DNA of 36,010 nt, taken from contig CASFRI010000021.1 of assembly GCA_949297055.1 (NCBI GenBank), positions 1-36,010 on the forward strand, written 5' to 3'. Under the pieces are notes generated by a model. The model was not told the origin of the DNA and made no database searches. It worked only from the letters and a program-made list of their open reading frames with translations. The first letter of the stretch is position 1, and every line of letters starts with the position of its first letter. This document shows, in pieces, positions 8,239 through 16,436 of the stretch. The DNA is from an uncultured bacterium (GTDB taxonomy: Bacteria > Bacillota_I > Bacilli_A > RFN20 > CAG-826). A program made the translations under genes and the position numbers.

Positions 8239-10039
8239 CTCCTTCTAAGACGGCTTGACCCATCTTCATCGTCTTTTCAATTTCGTCTGGATCAAGTTGC
8301 GATAAGACGATATCTAAGTAAGTAGGGCAAGTTTTTAATAATTCACTATGTTTTCCTTGCCCGACAATTTCTCCATCACTTAAAACGATGATATTATCCG
8401 CATCTAAAATAGAAGAAACACGTTGAGCGACGACGATCATCGAAGCATCACCAACGTAATTTTTTAAAGCTTTTCTTAACTTAATATCGGTTTTAAAGTC
8501 GAGGGCTGAAAAAGAATCATCAAAGATGTAAAGTTCTGGTTTTTTCACTAGGGCACGTGCGATAGCGAGTCTTTGCTTTTGCCCACCAGAGAAGTTTTTC
8601 CCGCCTTGTGATACTTTCGCATTAATCCCTTCTTCTTTTTTAGAAACGAAGTGCGTCGCTTGAGCGACATCTAAAGCTTTTTTAATATCTTCATCACTTG
8701 CGTTTTGATCACCAAAAAGCATGTTATCTTTTATTGTCCCTGAAAATAACAAAGCTTGTTGAGGAACGAAGCCAATCATATTTCTTAAATCTTTTTGTAA
8801 ATAATTTTTGACGTTCACTCCATCGAAAGTTATTTCACCTTCAGTGACGTCATAAAACCTTGGAATTAAATTAATAATTGATGATTTACCAGAACCAGTT
8901 GAACCAATTATTGCCGTCATTTCCCCGGGTTTTGTCTTAAATGAGATGTGATGTAAGGTTGGTTCACTCGCATCAGGGAAAGTGAAGGAAACATTTTTAA
9001 ATTCAACTTCACCATAACCTTTCTTTTTATTGATAGCTTCAGGGTCCGCAAATTCATCAGTCACAGTGTTTTTTGTATCTAAAATGGCATTTATTCTTCT
9101 TGCGGATACTTGACCTCTTGGAATCATGATAAGAATCATCGCAAACATCATAAAGGACATCATAATTTGCATAGTGTATTGAGCGACGACCATAATTGTT
9201 GATAGGTCCGCAAGAACACCTTGCGGGTCTAAGACGGTATTGCTATCAAGTCTTGCAAATCCAACGAAGAAAATACCAATATAAGTCATGTTGAAGATAA
9301 CAGTAATAATTGGTTGAGCGATAGTCATGATACGTTCAACTTTAATAGTGATACCTTTAACTTGATTGTTCGCTTTAGCGAATCTTTCTTTTTCGTAATC
9401 TTGTTGATTAAACGCTCTTACGACACGCACACCGGTAAGTTGTTCACGCATGATAACTGTTACTTTATCAATCGATTCTTGAATCTTTTTAAATTTAGGA
9501 ATAGCGACGATACAAAGTAAAATAACAGTAAGAATAATTAAAGGAATTGAGACGGCTAAGACGACCGCAAGGAAGGCATCCGTCGTCAAAGTCATGATGA
9601 CCGCCACTATTAATGTGACAGGAGACATCACTAATGTACGAAGTGCCATAGTAGTCGTATCTTTGACAGTTTGAACGTCGTTAGTGAGTCTAGTCAATAA
9701 TGTGGAAGTGCCAAAATTATCATATTCAGCAAGGGAAAATTCACTAACTTTTTGATAAATGTCACTTCTAATATTTTTGGCTTGAATTGATGTAGCGTGA
9801 CCAATAAGTAAGCCAGAACAAATAGCTAAAGATAAAACCCCAACTGAAATAGCAATCATGATGCCGCCTTCAATCCAAATTTGATTAATAGCGTCACTTT
9901 GACCACTTTGGACGATTTGAGTAATTTCGCCCATCTTATCGGTAAGAAGTAATTGACAATATGCTTGTCCTGCAACCATCGCTAAAGCGATCAGTACTTC
10001 CCACCATGTTTGTTTAAAATACTTAAATAGTTTTAACAT
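8231..10039 (-). CDS. ABC exporter half with degenerate NBD (heterodimer partner A)
   Basis: A 602-residue half-transporter with an exporter membrane domain (about residues 12-315) and an NBD. Walker A is GSTGSGKS (379-386) and the signature FSGGQ (483-487) is canonical. The Walker B reads IFDDSFSALD, so the catalytic Glu is Asp (about 508), and the switch His is Gln in VAQRVS (about 539). This is the known pattern of the degenerate-site subunit in heterodimeric type IV exporters, with one catalytic and one degenerate ATP site per dimer. The first residues MLKLFKYFKQTWWEV are typical of the family. It starts 14 nt after the tetR stop. Confidence 0.92.
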   Translation of the reverse strand: MLKLFKYFKQTWWEVLIALAMVAGQAYCQLLLTDKMGEITQIVQSGQSDAINQIWIEGGIMIAISVGVLSLAICSGLLIGHATSIQAKNIRSDIYQKVSEFSLAEYDNFGTSTLLTRLTNDVQTVKDTTTMALRTLVMSPVTLIVAVIMTLTTDAFLAVVLAVSIPLIILTVILLCIVAIPKFKKIQESIDKVTVIMREQLTGVRVVRAFNQQDYEKERFAKANNQVKGITIKVERIMTIAQPIITVIFNMTYIGIFFVGFARLDSNTVLDPQGVLADLSTIMVVAQYTMQIMMSFMMFAMILIMIPRGQVSARRINAILDTKNTVTDEFADPEAINKKKGYGEVEFKNVSFTFPDASEPTLHHISFKTKPGEMTAIIGSTGSGKSSIINLIPRFYDVTEGEITFDGVNVKNYLQKDLRNMIGFVPQQALLFSGTIKDNMLFGDQNASDEDIKKALDVAQATHFVSKKEEGINAKVSQGGKNFSGGQKQRLAIARALVKKPELYIFDDSFSALDFKTDIKLRKALKNYVGDASMIVVAQRVSSILDADNIIVLSDGEIVGQGKHSELLKTCPTYLDIVLSQLDPDEIEKTMKMGQAVLEGGE

Positions 10040-10053
10040 AAATAATGCATCAC

Positions 10054-10641
10054 CTACTTTGCTAAAAATAAGTTCAAGATTGTTTTATCGCTTGGAAGCA
10101 TGATTTTTTTATCTTGATTTTTGATCGAAGTATAAGCGAGCCCACTTAGCATTGAAGCAAAAGCCATAATTAGCTCTTTTGGATCACAATCGATGATGGT
10201 TCCTTCTTTTTGGCCTTCTTCGATGTAACGATATAAAGCACCAAAAATTGTTTCAGAATGTTTAGGCTTTTTTAAATTTAATGTTTTTTGAAAATGAATA
10301 TTTAAAAATAAATAAAGATAATAAGTGGATTTATCACTCGCGGCTATGACACTTAAAACATCGACAATCAATTCGTGAATTTTGGTTTTAGGACTTAAAC
10401 TTTCATCGACTATGAAGGGGTGTTTTGTATCTTTCGCTAGTTCTAATAATTCCTTAAAAATTTCTTCTTTACTTTTAAAGTAATGATAAAAAAGTGAATG
10501 GGTCATTTTTGATGCTTTAGCGATATCATCAATCGTTACGGCATCGTAGCCATTGATAGCAAAAAGCTTTAAAGATTCATCTAAAATAGTGGCTTTTCTT
10601 TTCGCTTTAATAGCTTGAACTTGCTCACGTGTATAAGGCAT
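10054..10641 (-). CDS. TetR/AcrR family transcriptional regulator, likely local repressor of the ABC operon
   Basis: A 195-residue one-domain-plus-ligand-domain repressor. The N-terminal HTH is clear at about residues 26-60 (VTIDDIAKASKMTHSLFYHYFKSKEEI split over helix 2, the recognition helix and the conserved FYHYF-K turn). The C-terminal ligand domain is not recognisable by motif. It is the first gene of the tetR-ABC-ABC-esterase operon, with AAAGGAG 5 nt before the ATG. Two palindromic TTGACT/AGTCAA-type sites sit on its promoter, so autorepression relieved by a transported compound is the natural model (inference). Confidence 0.9.
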   Translation of the reverse strand: MPYTREQVQAIKAKRKATILDESLKLFAINGYDAVTIDDIAKASKMTHSLFYHYFKSKEEIFKELLELAKDTKHPFIVDESLSPKTKIHELIVDVLSVIAASDKSTYYLYLFLNIHFQKTLNLKKPKHSETIFGALYRYIEEGQKEGTIIDCDPKELIMAFASMLSGLAYTSIKNQDKKIMLPSDKTILNLFLAK

Positions 10642-10654
10642 ATATTCTCCTTTC

Positions 10655-10705
10655 GTTGACTAAACAGTCAACAAAGATATTACCCAATATAGACTAATTA
10701 GTCAA
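10655..10705 (-). promoter_or_regulatory. Promoter with two TetR-type operators
   Basis: On the minus strand -35 TTGACT (10705-10700), a 17-bp spacer and -10 TAATAT (10682-10677) form a near-consensus sigma-A promoter. Palindrome 1, GTTGACT-AAAC-AGTCAAC (10655-10672), covers the transcription start. Palindrome 2, GACTAATTAGTC (10692-10703), covers the -35. Both share the TTGACT/AGTCAA half sites seen for many TetR-family operators. Confidence 0.8.
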
Positions 10706-10727
10706 TAAAAAATTAACTATAAAATTT

Positions 10728-10766
10728 TATTGAACATACTTACAAAATTTGCTTATTTTTTCAATA
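10728..10766 (-). terminator. Weak candidate terminator of the DUF368-PAP2 pair
   Basis: The arms TATTGAA (10728-10734) and TTCAATA (10760-10766) pair across a 25-nt loop, followed on the minus strand by AAATTTTATAG. The loop is long and the T-run short, so this is only a possibility. Confidence 0.25.
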
Positions 10767-10784
10767 GAAGAAGGAGTAAAAAAA

Positions 10785-11384
10785 TTAATTATTTATTGAA
10801 GCCTTATTTTTACGTTTTAAATAAAGTTTGGTTATAAGTTTGATTAAGTAATATAAACCAATTGTTAAAACGATGCCTATGACAAGACCAGCGATGACGT
10901 CGGTTGGATAATGAACTTGGAAATATAGACGCGAGAAAGCAACTAAAATCGCAACGACAAAAGAAGCTATGCCTAATTTGCGTGAATAAATAAAGATGGC
11001 GGTCGCAGCGGCAAAACTAGAGCAAGTATGACCTGAGGCAAATGAATTCTTACCCGGTAATTCACCAAAACCTAATAAAGAAGTACCTTCTGGTAAGAAG
11101 AAATTTAAAGGGAAAGTTAAGGTTGGATCAACCGCGTAAGGGCGAGGTCTAGCGACGAGAGGTTTAAGAATTAAATCGTTAAATAAGCCTGACACTAAGA
11201 GGACGCTTAAGATGCAAAGTATCCCTGCTTTACGGTATTTTTTAGAAATTGTTAAGATGATGCCGAGGATAATCCATATCGCCCCCATATCACCTAAGAT
11301 AGTAAAAATTCCTAGAAAACCGCTTAGGAAATCGTTAACTAAAAAATCATTTAAAAAATGTAAGAAGTCTAATTCCCAAGGCAT
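10785..11384 (-). CDS. PAP2 superfamily membrane phosphatase, possible undecaprenyl-diphosphate phosphatase
   Basis: A 199-residue multi-spanning protein with all three PAP2 motifs: K-x6-RP at K74-R81-P82, SGH at 117-119 with nucleophile-assisting H119, and SRxxxxxHxxxD at S151-R152-H158-D162. The usual PSGH is ASGH here. The family removes phosphate from lipid phosphates at the outer membrane face; bacterial members include BcrC/PgpB-type undecaprenyl-diphosphate phosphatases. The gene starts 2 nt after the stop of a DUF368 gene, a family shown to contain polyprenyl-phosphate translocases (PopT). A role in releasing undecaprenyl phosphate for recycling is therefore reasonable, but another lipid phosphate is equally possible from sequence alone. 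Confidence 0.85.
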   Translation of the reverse strand: MPWELDFLHFLNDFLVNDFLSGFLGIFTILGDMGAIWIILGIILTISKKYRKAGILCILSVLLVSGLFNDLILKPLVARPRPYAVDPTLTFPLNFFLPEGTSLLGFGELPGKNSFASGHTCSSFAAATAIFIYSRKLGIASFVVAILVAFSRLYFQVHYPTDVIAGLVIGIVLTIGLYYLIKLITKLYLKRKNKASINN

Positions 11385-11386
11385 AG

Positions 11387-12316
11387 CTATTCTTTTTGCT
11401 CCTCGATGGTTTGAACTTCATTTTCTTTTTTCCTACCTAATCTTACGAGCATGTAAGAACCTACGATAGCGAGGATGAAAACGAGCACTCCGACGTAGAT
11501 TTCCCATTGCCTATTTACGAGGATAGGATAATAAGCCCACACATCATTATTAATAAATAATGCAATGATGGAACCAGCGACGAAACCGATGATACCATAC
11601 ATCGTTCCAATTGCGTATTTTTTAAGTAAATAAGACATTATTTTAGCGACGCTGAAGACGCCAACGATAAAACCAATACCAGCGAAAGCAACGATACCAA
11701 TCGTGGGGCCAATATGAGTAAAATCTAGATGCATTATTTCATCTAATAAACCGACGATTGGATTATAAAATCCAATAGTGATTAAAAAAGCTGATCCACT
11801 AACGCCTGGTATAACAACTGTTAATGATAAGATAAAACCAATAGGAATCATGACAAAATATAACCAAACAGGGAATTCGATAAAAGGTTCGTTAAAATCA
11901 AACTTACAGACGACTGATAAAACACCTAGTCCAACCGAAATAATAAAAGGAATGATAAAAATTAAGATATAAATTGGTTTAAATTTAGCGCTTTTAACAC
12001 TATCGAATAAGCCAGGCATGCTTCCGACGATAAAACCTGCAAATAAGCAAATGATGACAAATAAGATGTATTCCATCGCTAAGTTCAATGGAATGATAAG
12101 AGCGGCTACACAAATGATGACGCCTAAAGCGATAGGAAGAAGATAAAGAACCGATTCTTTAAATTTCTTGAAGATATTAGAGATAGCGTTGATGATCTTA
12201 TCGTAAAATTTGAAGATGACAGCGAGGGCACCACCAGAGATACCAGGAACGATGAAGGCTAAGCCCATCGCAGCGCCACACAACACATCGATTAAAAATT
12301 GCTTTAATTTTTTCAT
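11387..12316 (-). CDS. DUF368 membrane protein, candidate polyprenyl-phosphate translocase (PopT-like)
   Basis: A 309-residue polytopic protein with about eight hydrophobic segments. It has the two DUF368 glycine/proline signatures: LCGAAMGLAFIVPGISGGA near the N-terminus and VVIPGVSGSAFLITIGFYN near residue 168, which are internal repeats of each other. Published work assigns DUF368 (PopT) and DedA (UptA) proteins to flipping undecaprenyl phosphate back to the cytoplasmic face. The adjacent PAP2 gene fits that cycle. The gene is divergent from pth across 70 bp. No SD is seen; a TATAGA box lies 9 nt before the ATG, so the mRNA may be nearly leaderless. Confidence 0.88.
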   Translation of the reverse strand: MKKLKQFLIDVLCGAAMGLAFIVPGISGGALAVIFKFYDKIINAISNIFKKFKESVLYLLPIALGVIICVAALIIPLNLAMEYILFVIICLFAGFIVGSMPGLFDSVKSAKFKPIYILIFIIPFIISVGLGVLSVVCKFDFNEPFIEFPVWLYFVMIPIGFILSLTVVIPGVSGSAFLITIGFYNPIVGLLDEIMHLDFTHIGPTIGIVAFAGIGFIVGVFSVAKIMSYLLKKYAIGTMYGIIGFVAGSIIALFINNDVWAYYPILVNRQWEIYVGVLVFILAIVGSYMLVRLGRKKENEVQTIEEQKE

Positions 12317-12374
12317 AGTTTAAATTCTATAAAATATAACAACGTTTAGCAATTTTAAAAACTATAAACAATGT

Positions 12375-12386
12375 TATAATTAAGTC
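12375..12386 (+). promoter_or_regulatory. -10 box directly before pth (leaderless promoter candidate)
   Basis: A perfect TATAAT (12375-12380) ends 6 nt before the pth ATG at 12387, so transcription should start at or next to the A of the ATG. No SD-like sequence and no strong -35 are visible. Confidence 0.55.
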
Positions 12387-12941
12387 ATGTTTTTAATCGT
12401 AGGCTTAGGAAATCCTGGAAAAAAATATGAAAAGACGAGACATAATGTCGGTTTTATGGCTTTAGATTTGTTCGCTGAAGTAGCGAAAATTGATGTCGAT
12501 AGAAACGATTTTAAAGGTCTATATGGTAAAGGAATTATCTTTAATAAAGAAGTGATTTTACTTAAACCCCAAACGTTTATGAATTTATCTGGTGAAGCTG
12601 TTTTAGCCACCGTTAATTTTTTTAAAATTAATTTCGAAGATATTATCGTAATTTATGATGATATGGCAATTGAACCTGGTCATATTAGACTTAGAGAAAA
12701 AGGTAGTTCAGGTGGCCATAAAGGTATACAAAATATTATCGATTTATTAGGTACGAATGAAATTAAAAGAATTCGTATCGGTATTGGTGAACCACCATTT
12801 GATGCGATCGACTTTGTGCTTTCTAAACCGATAGGGGATGAAGCAATCGCTATCGATCAAACCATAGAAAAAGCCAAAGATGCACTAGTGGAATGCTTAA
12901 AAAATGATTTTCATCATGCGATGTCAAAATTTAATGGTTAG
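12387..12941 (+). CDS. pth: Peptidyl-tRNA hydrolase
   Basis: Pth cleaves peptidyl-tRNA that drops off ribosomes, freeing tRNA. The 184-residue length is typical. The N-terminus FLIVGLGNPGKKYEKTRHNVG fixes the start and gives the catalytic His at residue 19. YDDMAIEPGHIRLREKGSSGGHKG holds the conserved Asp and the GGHKG loop. The gene is first in the pth-mfd-tilS run, as in many Bacilli. Its ATG lies 6 nt after TATAAT and has no SD. Confidence 0.98.
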   Translation: MFLIVGLGNPGKKYEKTRHNVGFMALDLFAEVAKIDVDRNDFKGLYGKGIIFNKEVILLKPQTFMNLSGEAVLATVNFFKINFEDIIVIYDDMAIEPGHIRLREKGSSGGHKGIQNIIDLLGTNEIKRIRIGIGEPPFDAIDFVLSKPIGDEAIAIDQTIEKAKDALVECLKNDFHHAMSKFNG

Positions 12942-12971
12942 AGGTGAAGTTATATAAGTTCAATTATTGAT

Positions 12972-15900
12972 TTGATTGAAAAATATGTAAATATCACCCC
13001 CTCTAAAAATTCTAGAGGGCGTTTTGTCGTGGATGATGGAATTGTTTCTACTCTTACTTTAGCCTCGCTTTATTTAAAAAATAAAGAAAAATATATCGTT
13101 TTAACATCGTCTTTATTTGAAGCACAAAAAATCTATGAATCTTTATCGCATATTCTCGATGAAAAAGAAGTTTTATTTTTTCCTGCGGATGAATTAGTGA
13201 GACTCGATGCTTTTGCGATGTCGAAAGAGATGGAAGCAGAAAGACTTTATACTTTATCTAAAATTTCAAGTCTTAATCATTTTATTCTCATCACTAATCT
13301 TGCCGCCTTTAAAAGATTTTTGCCTAATCCAATACTATTTCATTCTCAAATTGTTCATTTAAAAGTACATGAACCTTATGATTTAAATGAAATTAAGACT
13401 AAACTAGTAAAAGCTGGTTATAGCCGCGTCAACAAAGTTGAACAATCCTTAGAATTCGCATCAAGAGGTGATATTTTAGATATTTTTCCTATCAATCAAG
13501 ATAAACCAGTTAGGTTAGATTTTTTCGATGATGAATTAGATGATATTCGTCATTTTGATGTAGCAAGTCAAACTTCGTCAGAGCAATTAAATAAAATTGA
13601 TATTTTACCTGCTTCATCATTTTTATTAACGGATGAAGAAAGTGTTTTAATCGAAGAAAAAATTAAAGTAGTTTTAGAAAAAGATTTATCGATTATTAAT
13701 CCTGTTTATAAAGATAGTTTACTTGAAAAAGTACATGAAGATATCGAAAAATTAAAAAGCGATAATAAGCCTTTAAATTTATATAGATACATGTCATTTT
13801 TGCAAAATGAACATTTCACCTTAGCGAGTTGGTTAAAAGAAGGTTCACTTATTTTACTTAAGCCTAATCAAATTGCTTTATCAAATGATGAATTAGAAAA
13901 AGAAAGTCAAAGATATTTAGATGAATTAAAAGATGAAGGAAGATGTATTTCGCATCTAAGTTTATATCAAAGTTATGAAAAATCGTTAGCAGAGCTAAAA
14001 ATAAAAGATAGGCTTTATACATTTAAAGAAAATGAGAAAGATTTCGTGAGCCCACTATTATCACTTCATGGCTTACTTTATCACGGGGACGATCATATGG
14101 CGATTATTTCGTATTACTTAAGCCAAGGTTATAAAGTAAATTTATGTTTAGATAATAAGGCACAAGAAGAATTAATTAAGAAAGATTTAGAAGAAAATAA
14201 CATTTCTTATCAAATAAGTGATGAAGTAATTGAAGAGGGAGTGAATATTAATCATTATTCCATCGATGAAGGTTTCACTATCGAATCAAAGAAAATTATC
14301 TTCTTATCACCGGAAGAATTATTTCATATTCGTTCACGCAATAAACGATTTACATCTAAGTTTAAAGAAGGAAAAATCTTGCAAAGTTTTGAAGATTTGA
14401 AACCAGGAGATTACGTCGTTCATGAACTTTATGGAATCGGTCAATTTTTAGACATTACGACACTTAAAACCCCTAAGGGTCACAAAGACTTTATTCATAT
14501 CCAATATCGTGGGGACGATGTTTTATATGTGCCATTAGAAAAATTTAAATTAGTAAGAAAATATGTCGGAAAGGAAGGCTGTGTTCCTAAGCTCAATTCT
14601 TTAAATATGAAGGATTGGGAAAAGACGAAAAATCGCATTAAAAAACGTATTAGTGACATTGCTGAAAAACTTATGGCAATTTATGAAACAAGAGCTAAAA
14701 TTCCTGGATATGCATTTAAGCCTGATGATGAATTTATGTCGCAATTTGCCGCGAAATTTCCATTTACTTTAACAATTGATCAAAAAAAATCACTCGAAGA
14801 AATTAAAGAAGATATGGAAAAACCAACCCCGATGGATCGTTTACTTTGTGGGGATGTAGGCTTTGGTAAAACCGAGGTAGCGTTTAGAGCTGCATTTAAA
14901 GCAATTTTGGGTCATAAACAAGTCGTTTTTATGTGCCCAACTACTTTGCTTGCTAAACAACATTTTGAAGTAGCGAAACTCAGATTTTTAAATTTTGGCG
15001 TGAGAATGTGTTGCATCTCACGTATGACATCAAAAAAAGAAATGACTAAGTATTTAAAAGATATTGAAGACGGTAAGATGCATCTTATTATTGGGACACA
15101 TCGCTTGTTATCAAAAGAAATTAAATATCACGATTTAGGGTTACTTATCGTCGATGAAGAACAACGATTTGGTGTCGCTCAAAAAGAACAAATCAAAGCG
15201 ATGCATGCGAATGTTGATGTTTTGACATTAAGTGCGACTCCGATTCCAAGAACTCTTCAGATGTCCTTAGTGAAATTAAGATCTCTATCCCAAATTACAA
15301 GCGCACCTCAAGAAAGAAGCCCAATTCAAACTTATGTTATTCAATACGACTTTAAAACAATTAAAGAAATCATTGACCGAGAACTTTCTAGAGGGGGGCA
15401 AGTTTATTATATTCACAATGATATTGCTTCGATTTATGGTGTTGCGCAAAGACTAGATAATTTACTTAGAAACAAGAAAGTAGGGGTCATACACGCAAAA
15501 ATGGACAAAAACGAAATAGAAAATGTGATGAATGATTTTTATAGTGGTCAAATCGATGTTTTAGTGGCGACTTCAATAGTTGAAAATGGAATCGATGTCA
15601 GTAATGCGAACACGATTATTATTGATGAAGCGGATCATTTTGGCCTAGCGGACCTTTATCAGCTTAAGGGAAGAGTAGGTAGAGGCGCGCGTATTGCTTA
15701 CGCTTATTTACTATATAAACCACATAAAAATATGACTGAATCCGCTGGTAAAAGACTTAAAGCCATTCAAGAATTCACTGAACTTGGTTCTGGTTATAAG
15801 ATTGCTGAACGAGATTTACTTATTCGTGGTGCAGGAGATATTTTAGGTGCAGAACAAGCTGGTTTCATCGATTCTGTCGGTATAGATTTATTCGTGAAAC

Positions 15901-16436
15901 TATTAGAAGAAGTAGTGAATGAAAAGCAAAATAATATCTTAGAAACAAATAAAGAAAATGAAGATGAAATTGAAGTAGATGATGCTTACGTCCCAGAAAG
16001 TTACGCTATTAAGCCTGACAAGTTAGAAATTTATCAATTTATCGATGAGGCAAAAAGTGAATTAGAATTAGAAGAAACCAAAAAGAAGATTGCTGATATT
16101 TATGGTCGCATACCTGAAGAGGTTGAACTACTCATTAAAAAGCGAGAAGTTTCCATCTTAGCGAAAGATGAATCTATCAAGCGTATGAAAGATTTAAGTA
16201 AGTATGTGGACATTTATTTAAATCCTAATTTCTATAAAATTGAAGGTGCAGGTTACCTTATCTTTAAAAAGATAACAGAATTTGATAAGATGAAAGCGGT
16301 GACACCAACATTCGTCAACCGTGAGGTGATGTTAAGAATTGATAAAAGTGTTGAAAGTTGGCTCGACATTTTAATTAAATCTTTGAAGACGGTCGCTGAT
16401 ATTTATAAAGAACACAAAGGAGATTTTACATTATGA
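12972..16436 (+). CDS. mfd: Transcription-repair coupling factor
   Basis: Mfd removes RNA polymerase stalled at DNA damage and recruits UvrA. The 1154 residues show the full domain order: UvrB-like N-terminal region, RNAP-interacting domain starting LKPGDYVVHELYGIGQFLD (about 475), helicase Walker A GDVGFGKTE (about 626), DEEQRFG Walker B (about 728), SATPIPRT, and the TRG region with the C-terminal TRCF domain. The start is uncertain. TTG 12972 is the first canonical codon, but the obvious SD (GAGGTG, 12941-12946) lies 25 nt away and points to an in-frame ATA at 12954, which would add MSSIID. mfd follows pth by 30 nt and overlaps tilS by ATGA. Confidence 0.96.
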   Translation: MIEKYVNITPSKNSRGRFVVDDGIVSTLTLASLYLKNKEKYIVLTSSLFEAQKIYESLSHILDEKEVLFFPADELVRLDAFAMSKEMEAERLYTLSKISSLNHFILITNLAAFKRFLPNPILFHSQIVHLKVHEPYDLNEIKTKLVKAGYSRVNKVEQSLEFASRGDILDIFPINQDKPVRLDFFDDELDDIRHFDVASQTSSEQLNKIDILPASSFLLTDEESVLIEEKIKVVLEKDLSIINPVYKDSLLEKVHEDIEKLKSDNKPLNLYRYMSFLQNEHFTLASWLKEGSLILLKPNQIALSNDELEKESQRYLDELKDEGRCISHLSLYQSYEKSLAELKIKDRLYTFKENEKDFVSPLLSLHGLLYHGDDHMAIISYYLSQGYKVNLCLDNKAQEELIKKDLEENNISYQISDEVIEEGVNINHYSIDEGFTIESKKIIFLSPEELFHIRSRNKRFTSKFKEGKILQSFEDLKPGDYVVHELYGIGQFLDITTLKTPKGHKDFIHIQYRGDDVLYVPLEKFKLVRKYVGKEGCVPKLNSLNMKDWEKTKNRIKKRISDIAEKLMAIYETRAKIPGYAFKPDDEFMSQFAAKFPFTLTIDQKKSLEEIKEDMEKPTPMDRLLCGDVGFGKTEVAFRAAFKAILGHKQVVFMCPTTLLAKQHFEVAKLRFLNFGVRMCCISRMTSKKEMTKYLKDIEDGKMHLIIGTHRLLSKEIKYHDLGLLIVDEEQRFGVAQKEQIKAMHANVDVLTLSATPIPRTLQMSLVKLRSLSQITSAPQERSPIQTYVIQYDFKTIKEIIDRELSRGGQVYYIHNDIASIYGVAQRLDNLLRNKKVGVIHAKMDKNEIENVMNDFYSGQIDVLVATSIVENGIDVSNANTIIIDEADHFGLADLYQLKGRVGRGARIAYAYLLYKPHKNMTESAGKRLKAIQEFTELGSGYKIAERDLLIRGAGDILGAEQAGFIDSVGIDLFVKLLEEVVNEKQNNILETNKENEDEIEVDDAYVPESYAIKPDKLEIYQFIDEAKSELELEETKKKIADIYGRIPEEVELLIKKREVSILAKDESIKRMKDLSKYVDIYLNPNFYKIEGAGYLIFKKITEFDKMKAVTPTFVNREVMLRIDKSVESWLDILIKSLKTVADIYKEHKGDFTL

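Noticed and set aside
12380-12610. Minus-strand ORF over the 5' end of pth
   Set aside because: Antisense shadow of the conserved Pth N-terminus.
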